Assembly (NCBI RefSeq): GCF_017744015.1
Contig: NZ_JAGHRA010000002.1
Coordinates: 248,001-312,000, forward strand
Length of the DNA: 64,000 bases
DNA from: Paracoccus sp. R12_2
Lineage (GTDB): Bacteria; Pseudomonadota; Alphaproteobacteria; Rhodobacterales; Rhodobacteraceae
Reading direction: 5' to 3'
The position numbers and the translations under genes are program-made. Numbering within the stretch: the stretch's first letter is position 1; every line of letters begins with the position of its first letter. Positions 49,466 through 58,213 of this stretch are shown one piece after another. Under the pieces are notes generated by a model. The model was not told where the DNA came from. It worked only from the letters and a program-made list of their open reading frames with translations, and did not search any database.

Positions 49466-50569
49466 TCATTTGAAGGTCTTTCGGGGGTCGAAGGCATCGC
49501 GCACGCCTTCGAAGATGAAGACCAGCAGCGACAGCATGATGGCAAAGGTGAAGAACGCGGTGAACGCCAGCCACGGCGCCTGCAGGTTCTGCTTGGCCTG
49601 CAGGGCCAGTTCCCCCAGCGAGGGCGCCGAGGCCGGCAGGCCGTAGCCCAGATAATCCAGCGCCGCCAGCCCGCTGATCGTGCCGGTCACGACAAAGGGC
49701 AGCATGGTCAGCGTGGCGACCATCGCGTTGGGCAGGATGTGGCGGAACATGATCGTCCGGTCACCGACCCCCAACGCGCGGGCCGCCCGAACATATTCGA
49801 AGTTGCGCGCCCGCAGGAACTCCGCCCGCACCACGCCGACCAGTGCCGGCCAGCCGAACAGGATCGTCACGAAGACCAGCAACCAGAAACTTCGGCCCAG
49901 GATCGCGAACAGGATGATGATGACGTAAAGACCCGGCGTCGAGGCCCATATCTCCAGCAGGCGCTGGAACACCAGATCGGTGCGGCCGCCGAAATATCCC
50001 TGGATCGCCCCCGCCGCGATACCGATGGTCGAGGCGATCACGGTCACGATCAGCGTGAACAGGATCGAGATCCGAAACCCGTAGATCACGCGGGCCAGAA
50101 CGTCGCGCGCAGTGTCATCGGTGCCCAGCCAATGGGTGCCGTCCGGCGGGCTGGGGGCGGTGCCGACATTGTTGATCGTCTTGTAGTGGAAGGGGATCGG
50201 CGGCCAGATCATCCAGCCCTGTTCATCCTTGGGGACATCGCTGCTGCCGGACCTGACCGCCGCGCTCAGGCTGTCGGGTTCGTCCCAGCATTCCTGCCGC
50301 CCGCCGGTGACGATCAGGCACTGCACGGCCTCGTCGCGATAAATCGCCTCGGTCCCGAAATCGCCGCCGAAGGCGGTTTCGGGATAGAACTTATAGGCCG
50401 GGAAGAACAGCTCTCCGCGATAGCTGACGACGACGGGTTTGTCGTTTGCCACAACCTCGGCCAGCATCGCGACCACGAACAGGACGCTGAAGATCACCAA
50501 CGACCAGAAGGCCCGGCCATTGCGACGAAAGCTGCGCCAACGGCGGCGGTTCAGTTCCGACATCGCCAT
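49466..50569 (-). CDS. yejE: ABC transporter permease YejE
   Basis: The protein has 367 residues. The N-terminal RRRWRSFRRNGRAFWSLVIFSVLF helix is followed by the large periplasmic domain typical of YejE (YRGELFFPAYKFYPETAFGGDF, HWLGTDDTARDVLARVIYG). The C-terminal permease core has the EAA-like loop RAARALGVGDRTIMFRHILPN. It pairs with YejB as the membrane channel. The start overlaps the yejB stop by one base (TGATG). Confidence 0.94.
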   Translation of the reverse strand: MAMSELNRRRWRSFRRNGRAFWSLVIFSVLFVVAMLAEVVANDKPVVVSYRGELFFPAYKFYPETAFGGDFGTEAIYRDEAVQCLIVTGGRQECWDEPDSLSAAVRSGSSDVPKDEQGWMIWPPIPFHYKTINNVGTAPSPPDGTHWLGTDDTARDVLARVIYGFRISILFTLIVTVIASTIGIAAGAIQGYFGGRTDLVFQRLLEIWASTPGLYVIIILFAILGRSFWLLVFVTILFGWPALVGVVRAEFLRARNFEYVRAARALGVGDRTIMFRHILPNAMVATLTMLPFVVTGTISGLAALDYLGYGLPASAPSLGELALQAKQNLQAPWLAFTAFFTFAIMLSLLVFIFEGVRDAFDPRKTFK

Positions 50570-51648
50570 CAGCCGGCCCTCGATTCAAAGTCGATGCGCG
50601 GATCGACAAAGACATACATCATGTCCGACAGGATGCCGACGATCAGGCTCATCAGGCCGAAGACATAAAGCGTGCCGAAGATCACCGGATAGTCGCGCTG
50701 GACCGCGGCCTCGAATCCCAGTCGGCCAAGCCCGTCCAGCGAGAAGATCGTCTCGATCAGGATGCTTGCGCCGAAGAACACGCCCAGGAACATCGCCGGA
50801 AAACCCGCGATCACGATCAGCATCGCGTTGCGGAAGACATGGCCGTAAAGCACGCGCCCCTCGGTCAGACCCTTGGCACGGGCGGTGATGACATATTGCT
50901 TGTTGATCTCGTCCAGAAAGCTGTTCTTGGTCAGCAGGGTCAGCGTCGCAAAGCTGGAAATCGTCGAGGCGACGACCGGCAGGGTCGCGTGCCAGGCGTA
51001 GTCCTTGATCTGGCCCCAGGTGGACAGATCGGCGAAATTGTCGCTGGTCAGGCCGCGAAGCGGAAAGATCCGCCAGAAACTGCCACCCGCGAACAGCACC
51101 ATCAGCAGCACAGCGAACAGGAAGGCCGGGATCGCATAACCCATGATGATCACGCCCGAGGTCCAGGTATCGAAGCGGCTGCCATCCTTCACTGCCTTGC
51201 GGATCCCCAGCGGGATCGAGATCAGATAGGCCAGCAGCGTGGACCAAAGCCCCAGCGTGATCGACACCGGCATCTTCTCGATCACCAGGTCGATGACGCT
51301 GATCGACCGGAACCAGCTGGTGCCGAAATCGAAGCGCATATAGTTCCACAACATGTTCAGAAACCGTTCGACCGGGGGTTTGTCGAAGCCGAATTCCTTT
51401 TCCAACTGCGCGATGAATTCCGGCGGCAGGCCGCGGGCGCCTTCGTACTGACCTTCGGTCGCGCCGGTATCGCCGCCACTGCCCCCGCCCGAGATGTTGC
51501 GGAACACGTCACCCTCGCCCTGAACCTGCGCGGCGATCTGTTCGATCGGACCGCCGGGGACGAATTGCGTCAGCGTGAAATTTATCAGCATGATGCCGAT
51601 CAGCGTGGGGATGATCAGCAACAGCCGCCGCAGGATATAGGCACCCAT
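50569..51648 (-). CDS. yejB: ABC transporter permease YejB
   Basis: The protein has 359 residues. It starts [37 protein letters not shown] as in oligopeptide permeases. The Gly-rich periplasmic insertion ([18 protein letters not shown]) and [24 protein letters not shown] are characteristic of YejB. The EAA-like loop is [21 protein letters not shown]. It lies 105 bases after yejA; that gap has a weak GGGCC/GGCCC stem. Confidence 0.94.
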   Translation of the reverse strand: MGAYILRRLLLIIPTLIGIMLINFTLTQFVPGGPIEQIAAQVQGEGDVFRNISGGGSGGDTGATEGQYEGARGLPPEFIAQLEKEFGFDKPPVERFLNMLWNYMRFDFGTSWFRSISVIDLVIEKMPVSITLGLWSTLLAYLISIPLGIRKAVKDGSRFDTWTSGVIIMGYAIPAFLFAVLLMVLFAGGSFWRIFPLRGLTSDNFADLSTWGQIKDYAWHATLPVVASTISSFATLTLLTKNSFLDEINKQYVITARAKGLTEGRVLYGHVFRNAMLIVIAGFPAMFLGVFFGASILIETIFSLDGLGRLGFEAAVQRDYPVIFGTLYVFGLMSLIVGILSDMMYVFVDPRIDFESRAG

Positions 51649-51753
51649 CCGCCTGTCCTTCTGCCCGCCCCTTGGGTCAATGCGGGCCTTTGCGGCCCTG
51701 TTCGATCGTCACGCCTTTTCGGCAATCCGCCGCAGGAAATCAAGCGCCGGTTG

Positions 51754-53628
51754 TTACCGGATCGCGCCCTGTCTGCGAAGCTCCGCGGCCTTGTCGGAAT
51801 CGGCCCACCAGAAATCCAGAACGCCCAACTCATAGGGGGGCATATTTTCCGGGTGACGATACATGTCGTAATAGGCCAGCGTGTAATCGGCCTTGTACCA
51901 TTGCGGCACCCAGAATCGCAGGCTGCGCAACGCACGATCCAGCGCGTGGATGGCCGTGACGTTGGCGTCCTTGTCCTCGACCGTCTGGCCATATTCCATC
52001 AAGGCATCGATGGCCGGGTTGGCCAATCCCATCGGATTGAACACATCGCCCACATTGTCCGATCCGAAGACCTGATCGGTGCCCCCGCCGATCGCATAGG
52101 ATTGGCCCAGATTGTCTTCGACGATGTCGAAATTCTTTGCCCTGATGCGCTGCTCCATCTCTGCATTGTCGACGCGCTGGTTGACCGCGTCGATGCCGAC
52201 CGCGCGAAGGTTCTGCACGAACGGGTTGATGATGCGGTCATTTCCCACATCGTCGTTCAGGAACTCGACGCGCAAGGTCTGACCCTGCGAATTGCGGCGC
52301 AGCGGGTCGCTGCCATTCGTCGTCCACCCCGCCTCATCCAGAAGCTGCGCGGCGCGACGCATGTTGCGCCGGTCCAGCTGACGATCTCCGGACGTCGCCT
52401 GAAGCACGGCGTCGTCGGTCAGGATACCCTCGGGCAGGTCCTCGGCAAGTGGCTTCAACAGCTCAAGCTCGGCCGCGGATGGCGCCCCCTCGGCCTTGAA
52501 TTCGCTGTTGTCCCAGAAGGAATTCACCCGCGTCTCGAGACCATAGAGCAGCGTCTGATTGGTCCATTCGAAATTGAACATCAGCTCGATCGCCTCGCGC
52601 ACGCGAATGTCCTGAAACTTCTCGCGCCGCAGGTTGAACACCCAGGCCTTGCCATTCGCGATGGTGCCGTCGGCCAGCGTTTCGCGCAGCACGGCGCCAT
52701 TCTCGACGGCCGGGAAGTTGTACCGCGTCGCCCAGTGCAGCGAGGAGGTTTCGTTGCGGAACGTGTATTCGCCCGCCTTGAACGCCTCGAACGCGGCATC
52801 GAAATCACCGAACATCTCATAGCGGATGCGGTCGAAATTGTGACGCCCCCGATTGATCGGCAGGTCCTTGCCCCAGTAATCGGGATCGCGCCGGACGACC
52901 ATGTTGCGCCCCATGTCGGCGCGGTCGAACAAGTATGGGCCGGACCCGATGAACGGGGTGTCGCTGCTTTGTTCAAGGTCGCGTTCGTTGTCCAGAAAGT
53001 CCTTGCGTGAAAAGACGATCTGATACCCCATTTGCGAAATCACGTCGCGCCGCGGATAGTCTTCGGTGAAGGTGAACTTGATGCGATGATCGTCCAGCAC
53101 CTCGGCCTTGGCGACCATCTGCTGCATGGCCGTGCGGAAAGAGGACAGCCCCTTATCGCGCAGCGTCTCGAACGAGAACAGCACGTCATGCGCGGTCAGC
53201 GGGGTGCCGTCCGAAAAATGCGCCTCGGGCCGCAGGTTGAAGATCACCCAGTCCTTGCTTTCGGGATACTCGATCGTCTCGCACAGCAGGCAGTAATCGA
53301 CGCCCAGTTCGTCGGCCGGGCTTTCCATCAGCCGTTCCAGCTGGATCACCGAAAGGCCGATGGCGCGGCCCCGGAATGTGAACGGGTTGTAGCTGTCAAA
53401 GCCTCCGACCGCCGCAAAAGAGATCTCTCCGCCCTTCGGCGCCTGCGGGTTCACATAGCGGAAATGATCGAAATTGGCTGGCAGTTCGGGTTCGCCGAAC
53501 AGGGCGATGGCATGGGTCTTGATGATCTTCTCGCCACCGGCCTCGTCGGTCCCCGCAGTCTCTTGCGCCAGCGCGGGCACGGTTGCCGCGGCAAGGGACA
53601 GGGCAAGGGTCAGGGCAAGATGGCGCAT
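51754..53628 (-). CDS. yejA: Periplasmic extracellular solute-binding protein YejA
   Basis: The protein has 624 residues of the family 5 binding-protein class. The signal peptide MRHLALTLALSLAAATVPALA is cleaved before QET. THAIALFGEPELPANFDHFRYVNPQAPKGGEIS and GTFDSYNPF-like FDSYNPFTFRG are YejA features, as are FIGSGPYLFDRADMGRNMVVRRDPDYWGKDLP and the C-terminal WVPQWYKADYTLAYYDMYRHP. It captures oligopeptides or microcin-like peptides for YejBEF. CGGAG precedes the ATG at 53628; an ATG at 53652 is less likely. It is the first gene of the operon. Confidence 0.94.
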   Translation of the reverse strand: MRHLALTLALSLAAATVPALAQETAGTDEAGGEKIIKTHAIALFGEPELPANFDHFRYVNPQAPKGGEISFAAVGGFDSYNPFTFRGRAIGLSVIQLERLMESPADELGVDYCLLCETIEYPESKDWVIFNLRPEAHFSDGTPLTAHDVLFSFETLRDKGLSSFRTAMQQMVAKAEVLDDHRIKFTFTEDYPRRDVISQMGYQIVFSRKDFLDNERDLEQSSDTPFIGSGPYLFDRADMGRNMVVRRDPDYWGKDLPINRGRHNFDRIRYEMFGDFDAAFEAFKAGEYTFRNETSSLHWATRYNFPAVENGAVLRETLADGTIANGKAWVFNLRREKFQDIRVREAIELMFNFEWTNQTLLYGLETRVNSFWDNSEFKAEGAPSAAELELLKPLAEDLPEGILTDDAVLQATSGDRQLDRRNMRRAAQLLDEAGWTTNGSDPLRRNSQGQTLRVEFLNDDVGNDRIINPFVQNLRAVGIDAVNQRVDNAEMEQRIRAKNFDIVEDNLGQSYAIGGGTDQVFGSDNVGDVFNPMGLANPAIDALMEYGQTVEDKDANVTAIHALDRALRSLRFWVPQWYKADYTLAYYDMYRHPENMPPYELGVLDFWWADSDKAAELRRQGAIR

Positions 53629-53731
53629 CGGCAGACTCCGGCGTGAAAACATGTCGGCACACGCTAGGCCAGCGCGATGCGGCGGATCAAGCCGCGTTTT
53701 CGTGAACCACGCGCGACAACCCCAAACAGGA

Positions 53732-53755
53732 AAGGCGCGGCTTTCACCGCGCCTT
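53732..53755 (-). terminator. Terminator downstream of cycM
   Basis: AAGGCGCGG and CCGCGCCTT form a perfect 9-base stem with a 6-base loop. On the minus strand the stem is followed by TCCTGTTTGG. It lies 23 bases after the cycM stop and about 100 bases before the yejA start. Confidence 0.65.
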
Positions 53756-53777
53756 GGCCGTCCCCGTTGCCCCGGGC

Positions 53778-54317
53778 TTACTGCTGGGACTGAAGATAGG
53801 CGATCAGGTCGGCCCGATCCTCGGGCTTTTTCAGACCGGCAAAGGACATCTTGGTTCCCGGGACGTCGGACTTGGGGTTGGTCAGGAATTCCTGCAGCGC
53901 CTCGGGCGTCCATTCGGGCGCTTCGTCGGCATGGGCGACCATCGCGTCGGAATAGGCAAATCCGCCGATCGAGGCGACGGGACGGCCGACGACGCCGTTC
54001 AGATGCGGGCCGACGCCATCGGACCCGTCAAGCTTGTGGCAGGCCTTGCACTTGCCGAACCCCTTTTCGCCTGCGGCAGGATCGGCAGCTTCCATCAGCG
54101 CAGCAAAGTCGATCTGTTCTTCTGCCTCGGCCTCTCCGCCGTCGCCGCTGTCCTCGACCGGGATCGAATAGGCTTGCGCATGTTCTTCGTCTTCGCCGCC
54201 ATGGCCGGCGGACCCGACATGATACAGGCCGCTGGCCGCCCAGTTGGCCAGCATCAGAAACAGCAGCGCCCCGATCAGCGCGCCGGCGGCCTTGGTCACG
54301 GTCATGGTGTTGAACAT
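53778..54317 (-). CDS. cycM: Membrane-anchored cytochrome c552 (CycM type)
   Basis: The protein has 179 residues. An uncleaved N-terminal membrane anchor ([21 protein letters not shown]) is followed by an acidic linker ([14 protein letters not shown]) and a class I cytochrome c domain with CKACH (Cys90, Cys93, His94), [12 protein letters not shown] and the axial Met in GTKMSFAG. The layout matches the CycM c552 of Paracoccus, which carries electrons from the bc1 complex to the aa3 oxidase in the periplasm. It stands alone, divergent from pheA. Confidence 0.93.
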   Translation of the reverse strand: MFNTMTVTKAAGALIGALLFLMLANWAASGLYHVGSAGHGGEDEEHAQAYSIPVEDSGDGGEAEAEEQIDFAALMEAADPAAGEKGFGKCKACHKLDGSDGVGPHLNGVVGRPVASIGGFAYSDAMVAHADEAPEWTPEALQEFLTNPKSDVPGTKMSFAGLKKPEDRADLIAYLQSQQ

Positions 54318-54432
54318 CGCGGCGATCCCCGTCTGGTAAGCTCGTCAATTCGCCCGGTATCTATCCGCTTTCGCTTTCCGGGATCAAGGTATAGTTACCC
54401 TGCGGACAGTCAAATTTCGGACAATACGACCC

Positions 54433-55284
54433 ATGACGACCAACCGCATCGCATTTCAGGGCGAACCCGGTGCCTATAGTCACGAAGCCTGCCGCACGGC
54501 CCGCCCCCTGATGGAGGCCCTGCCCTGCCGGACATTCGAGGACGTGATCGAGGCGGTGCGCGCGGGCGAGGCGGATCTGGCGATGCTGCCTGTCGAAAAC
54601 TCGACCTATGGGCGCGTGGCCGACATCCATCACCTGCTGCCTGAATCCGGGCTGCACATCATCGACGAAGCCTTCGTGCGGGTTCATATCAGCCTGCTTG
54701 CTGTGCCGGGCACCCGTCTGGAACAGGTCCGCGAGGCCATGAGCCACACCGTCCTTCTGGGACAATGCCGGGGATTCATGCGTCAGCACGGCATCCATGC
54801 GATCACCGGTGCCGACACCGCCGGATCGGCCAAGGACGTCGCGGCGCGCGGCAATCCCGCCCTGGCCGCACTTGCCGCACCGCTGGCCGGCGAAATCTAC
54901 GGTCTGGACCGCTTGGCCGACCGGATCGAGGATCGCCAGAACAACACGACCCGATTTCTGATCATGGCGCGCGAGGCGGATCTGTCGCGGCGCGGCGAAC
55001 AGATGCTGACCAGCTTCGTGTTCCGCGTCCGCAACATTCCGGCGGCGCTTTACAAGGCAATGGGCGGGTTCGCCACCAACGGCGTCAACATGACCAAGCT
55101 GGAAAGCTATATGGTGGACGGTGTCTTCACAGCGACGCAGTTCTACGCCGATATCGAGGGTCATCCCGACGATCCCGCCGTTGCCCGCGCACTGGAAGAA
55201 CTGGGTTATTTCACGTCGATGCTGAATGTCCTCGGCGTCTATCCGGCAGATCCGCTGCGCGAAACCCAGCGCAACGGCGGTTGA
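54433..55284 (+). CDS. pheA: Prephenate dehydratase PheA (monofunctional)
   Basis: PheA turns prephenate into phenylpyruvate in phenylalanine synthesis. The protein has 283 residues. The catalytic domain starts RIAFQGEPGAYSHEA and includes LPVENSTYGRV, AGSAKDVAARGNPALAALAAP and NNTTRFLIMAR, with the Thr-Arg-Phe active motif. The C-terminal ACT domain has NIPAALYKAMGGFATNGVNMTKLESY for feedback by phenylalanine. There is no chorismate mutase domain. The start follows the 115-base divergent gap with cycM. Confidence 0.96.
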   Translation: MTTNRIAFQGEPGAYSHEACRTARPLMEALPCRTFEDVIEAVRAGEADLAMLPVENSTYGRVADIHHLLPESGLHIIDEAFVRVHISLLAVPGTRLEQVREAMSHTVLLGQCRGFMRQHGIHAITGADTAGSAKDVAARGNPALAALAAPLAGEIYGLDRLADRIEDRQNNTTRFLIMAREADLSRRGEQMLTSFVFRVRNIPAALYKAMGGFATNGVNMTKLESYMVDGVFTATQFYADIEGHPDDPAVARALEELGYFTSMLNVLGVYPADPLRETQRNGG

Positions 55285-55329
55285 ATCCGAACATCGGACC
55301 CTGACGGCACGCCTGCGCCGCGCCATTTC

Positions 55330-55785
55330 TTATGCTGCTTGCTGCAGATCCGAAATGAACTCTGCGATGCGGCGATCGAACTTGCGGTCAAGCTGCGGTT
55401 TGGCAAGTTTTGCCGTCTGCAGCATCAGCCGTGCCTTCATGTTGCGCGGACGGATCTCGGTTTCGAAGATCAGACGTGACCGTGTTCGGCTAAGGGCGAT
55501 CACGGTCACGTCAATGGTGATATCCAGCGCGTCGGACATTCCCGCCATCGACAGCCGCTCGGGGCGGTCGTGGCGCGTCACGTCAAGCCGCAGGTTCCGA
55601 GGCCGGCCACGCCAGTCGAAGCCGATCTGCCAGCCCATGCCGGTGCCCGGCTCTTGTGCAGGATCGATGCGGGTGACCTTGGCACCGCGACCGATCAACA
55701 TCCTTTCGATCCGACCGAAATCGCCGATCGCATCGAAAAGTTCGTCCGCCGTACAATCGGCGTCGTGACGCGTGGAAAATTTCAT
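55330..55785 (-). CDS. SRPBCC family protein
   Basis: The protein has 151 residues with the polyketide cyclase/START-like fold: MKFSTRHDADCTADELFDAIGDFGRIERMLIGRGAKVTRID at the N-terminus, a beta-rich centre with MGWQIGFDWRGRPRNLRLDV, then a long C-terminal helix (KARLMLQTAKLAKPQLDRKFDRRIAEFI). Such proteins bind hydrophobic ligands, but the ligand here is unknown. The ATG at 55785 fits the fold; the frame extends 34 codons further without family similarity. It converges on pheA. Confidence 0.82.
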   Translation of the reverse strand: MKFSTRHDADCTADELFDAIGDFGRIERMLIGRGAKVTRIDPAQEPGTGMGWQIGFDWRGRPRNLRLDVTRHDRPERLSMAGMSDALDITIDVTVIALSRTRSRLIFETEIRPRNMKARLMLQTAKLAKPQLDRKFDRRIAEFISDLQQAA

Positions 55786-56100
55786 CACAAACAATCCGTT
55801 GGCAATACTGCCGCAAACCCGACCATGGGCAACCCAAGCGCGCTCATAGTCCAAACACGGTGTACTGTTCAACCAAGTCGTCAACATTGCCGGAACTCAC
55901 TCTTTACACAACTGGACCATGTCAGAAAAACCCCGGGCTGAAATCCTGTTCTTTTGGTCAATTTGTTCGGAACACGATTCAAGATCGAGTAAATTAATCA
56001 GTTCAATCAAGGGTTGAGAAGATTCCGGCCCCGCCCTAAGGTCATGCCGCAGGCGCCTTGATGGCCGTTCACGAACGCCCCGCGCCGATGGAGAAACGGG
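55786..56100. other. 315-base intergenic region
   Basis: I see no gene here. The middle (about 55910-56010) is markedly AT-richer than the surroundings and contains a GATTC (GANTC) site at 55975-55979 and the run GTAAATTAATCAG. It should hold the divergent promoters of the SRPBCC gene and the phosphoesterase gene. Nothing in it looks like a structured RNA or a repeat. Confidence 0.5.
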
Positions 56101-57996
56101 ATGCCGGACGGCACAGGCGAGACGACAGGACACGGATCATCGGCGGGTCAAGAACTTGACACCATGGTCACGCTGCGCCTGCTTGCGACCACCGACATGC
56201 ACATGCATGTGCTGCCCTATGACTACCTTGCCGATCGTCCCTGCGACCGCGGTGGCCTGGCCCGCACCGCATCGCTGATCGCGAGGCTCCGGGCCGAGGT
56301 TCCGAACTGCCTGCTGCTGGATAACGGCGATTTCCTGCAAGGCACGCCGATCGGCGATATCGCCGCAGATGCGCTTGGGTCGGTCTTCCGCCGGGTGCAT
56401 CCCGCCATCGCCGCGATGAATGCCATGGGCTATGATGCCGCCGCCTTGGGAAACCACGACTTCAGCTTCGGCTTGCCGTTTCTGCGAATGGTGACAGGGC
56501 AGGCGAATTTTCCGTTCCTGGCTGCGAATCTGCGTCTGCGGCATGGTCAGGACTTTCCCGGTCACGTGATGCTGCGCCGAAGCGTCAAGGACTGGCATGG
56601 GCGCGATCACGCGCTGTCGATCGGCGTGGTCGGGTTTCTGCCCCCCCAGACACCGGAATGGGACAGCGACCTCTCCGACCAGATGCATTGCGAGGATATC
56701 CTTGAGGCCGCGCGGCGCGTTGTTCCGCTGATCCGTGCAGCGGGCGCCGATATCGTGGTGGCGCTGGCACATTGTGGCATCGGGACGATCTCGCCCGTCC
56801 GTGGCAGCGACCATGCCGCCGCCGCGCTTGCGGCATTGCCGGGCATTGACGCGGTCATCGCCGGACACACGCATGAGGTGTTCCCCGGACCGGACATCGC
56901 CACCGCACCGGGGGTCGACCCGGTTGCAGGTCTTCTGGCGGGAAAACCGGCGGTCATGGCAGGTTTCGGCGGCTCGCATCTGGGTGTGATCGACCTGCAT
57001 CTGAGGCCCGAACCCAAGGGCGGGTGGCGGATCGCAGCCGCGCGCAGCCGGGCCGACCCGGTGCATCCGTCCCTGCCGACCGCTGCATCCGTTGCCCGGC
57101 CCGCGATACAGGCCCATCGCGAAACACTGCGCCGCCTGCGCCGCAGGGTCGGGCGCAGCGCCACGCCGCTGAACAGTTTTTTCGCGTTGATCGGCGACGA
57201 TCCGGGATTGCGGCTTGTCAACATGGCGCAGCGATGGCACGTGCGGCAACGCCTGCGCGGGACGGAATGGGACGGCTTGCCGGTGCTCTCCGCCTCGGCG
57301 CCGTTCCGCGCCGGCGGGCGCGGCGGTCCCGGTTTCTACACCGACGTGCCCCCCGGAAGGCTGAGCCTTCGCAACCTCGCCGATCTGTATGTTTTCCCCA
57401 ACCGGATCTGCGCCATTGGCCTCGGCGGTGCGCAGCTTGCCGACTGGCTTGAACGTTCGGCCAGCATGTTCCGGCAGGTCGAACCCGGCGCGACCGACGC
57501 CACGCTGATCGACCCCGGTTTCCCAAGTTACAATTTCGATGTGGTGGATGGGGTCACCTGGCAGATCGACCTGTCCCGGCCTGCGCGGTTCGCGCCCGAT
57601 GGCCGTCTGGCCGATCCCGACGCGCGCCGCGTTCGCGATCTGCGCTGGCGGGGTTTCACGGTCACCGCCGAGGATCGTTTCGTGCTGGCGACGAACTCCT
57701 ATCGGCTGGCAAGTTGCGGTCTTTACAGCCCGCTGGTGTCCGGCAACGATATCGCCCTGAAGGACGGAGGGCTGACCCGCGACATCCTGCGACACTATGT
57801 CCGGCGGCGGCGCCACCTGTCCATCGACACGTCGCCGCATTGGTGCTTTGCGCCGATGCCGCAAACCTCGGTCCTGTTCGAGACCGGTCCCGCCGGGTTG
57901 CGCTTCCTGCCCGATGTGCAGGCACGCCGTGGCGCCCGGATCGAACATGTCGGCACCGCGCCCGATGGCTTTGCGCAGTTGCGGATGTTCCTGTAA
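56101..57996 (+). CDS. 2',3'-cyclic-nucleotide 2'-phosphodiesterase/3'-nucleotidase (CpdB-like)
   Basis: The protein has 631 residues. The N-terminal calcineurin-like metallophosphoesterase domain has all metal motifs: TTDMHMH, NGDFLQG, ALGNHDFSFG, LAHCG and AGHTHE. The C-terminal 5'-nucleotidase domain has NLADLYVFPNRICAIGLGGAQLADWLE and the substrate loop FPSYNFDVVDGVTW. Unlike E. coli CpdB it has no signal peptide; the N-terminus MPDGTGETTGHGSSAG is hydrophilic, and an ATG at 56164 would give MVTLRLL. It should act in the cytoplasm unless exported by another route. Upstream is the 315-base regulatory gap; downstream a hairpin and the SRP RNA. Confidence 0.88.
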   Translation: MPDGTGETTGHGSSAGQELDTMVTLRLLATTDMHMHVLPYDYLADRPCDRGGLARTASLIARLRAEVPNCLLLDNGDFLQGTPIGDIAADALGSVFRRVHPAIAAMNAMGYDAAALGNHDFSFGLPFLRMVTGQANFPFLAANLRLRHGQDFPGHVMLRRSVKDWHGRDHALSIGVVGFLPPQTPEWDSDLSDQMHCEDILEAARRVVPLIRAAGADIVVALAHCGIGTISPVRGSDHAAAALAALPGIDAVIAGHTHEVFPGPDIATAPGVDPVAGLLAGKPAVMAGFGGSHLGVIDLHLRPEPKGGWRIAAARSRADPVHPSLPTAASVARPAIQAHRETLRRLRRRVGRSATPLNSFFALIGDDPGLRLVNMAQRWHVRQRLRGTEWDGLPVLSASAPFRAGGRGGPGFYTDVPPGRLSLRNLADLYVFPNRICAIGLGGAQLADWLERSASMFRQVEPGATDATLIDPGFPSYNFDVVDGVTWQIDLSRPARFAPDGRLADPDARRVRDLRWRGFTVTAEDRFVLATNSYRLASCGLYSPLVSGNDIALKDGGLTRDILRHYVRRRRHLSIDTSPHWCFAPMPQTSVLFETGPAGLRFLPDVQARRGARIEHVGTAPDGFAQLRMFL

Positions 57997-58004
57997 TCGA
58001 TGTC

Positions 58005-58030
58005 GGCGCAGGGGTTGCATCGCCTGCGCC
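58005..58030 (+). terminator. Hairpin between the phosphoesterase gene and ffs
   Basis: GGCGCAGG and CCTGCGCC form a perfect 8-base stem with a 10-base loop, 9 bases after the stop codon. There is no T-run. It overlaps the predicted ffs promoter, so a terminator role is plausible but not certain. Confidence 0.4.
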
Positions 58031-58043
58031 GCTTGACTATCTG
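58015..58043 (+). promoter_or_regulatory. ffs: Putative promoter of the SRP RNA gene
   Basis: TTGCAT and TATCTG are separated by exactly 17 bases and end 7 bases before the predicted RNA 5' end at about 58050. The match to the sigma-70 consensus is moderate (3 of 6 bases in each element). Confidence 0.45.
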
Positions 58044-58049
58044 TCGCCG

Positions 58050-58145
58050 CGAGAGGTTGGCGCGGGCAAGCGCCTCGCCAACCCGGTCAGGTCCGGAAGG
58101 AAGCAGCCGCAACGAGCCCCGCTTGGGTCGCTGTCCAGCCTCTCA
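58050..58145 (+). ncRNA. ffs: Signal recognition particle 4.5S RNA
   Basis: The universally conserved domain IV core is present: GGTCAGGTCCGGAAGGAAGC from about 58085, with the GGAA tetraloop that contacts Ffh. The ends pair as GAGAGG (58051-58056) with CCTCTC (58139-58144), giving a hairpin of about 95 bases, the small bacterial form without an Alu domain. The RNA works with Ffh in co-translational membrane targeting. Confidence 0.96.
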
Positions 58146-58213
58146 CCCAGTCTTTCCCAGATCATTCTGTTCTGATCCCCTCGGCTTGTGTCGCGGTCGC
58201 GGGATCCTGCGGC

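Noticed and set aside
55897..56133. 78-codon minus-strand frame upstream of the phosphoesterase gene
   Set aside because: No ribosome binding site, composition changes along its length, and it overlaps the start of the phosphoesterase gene.
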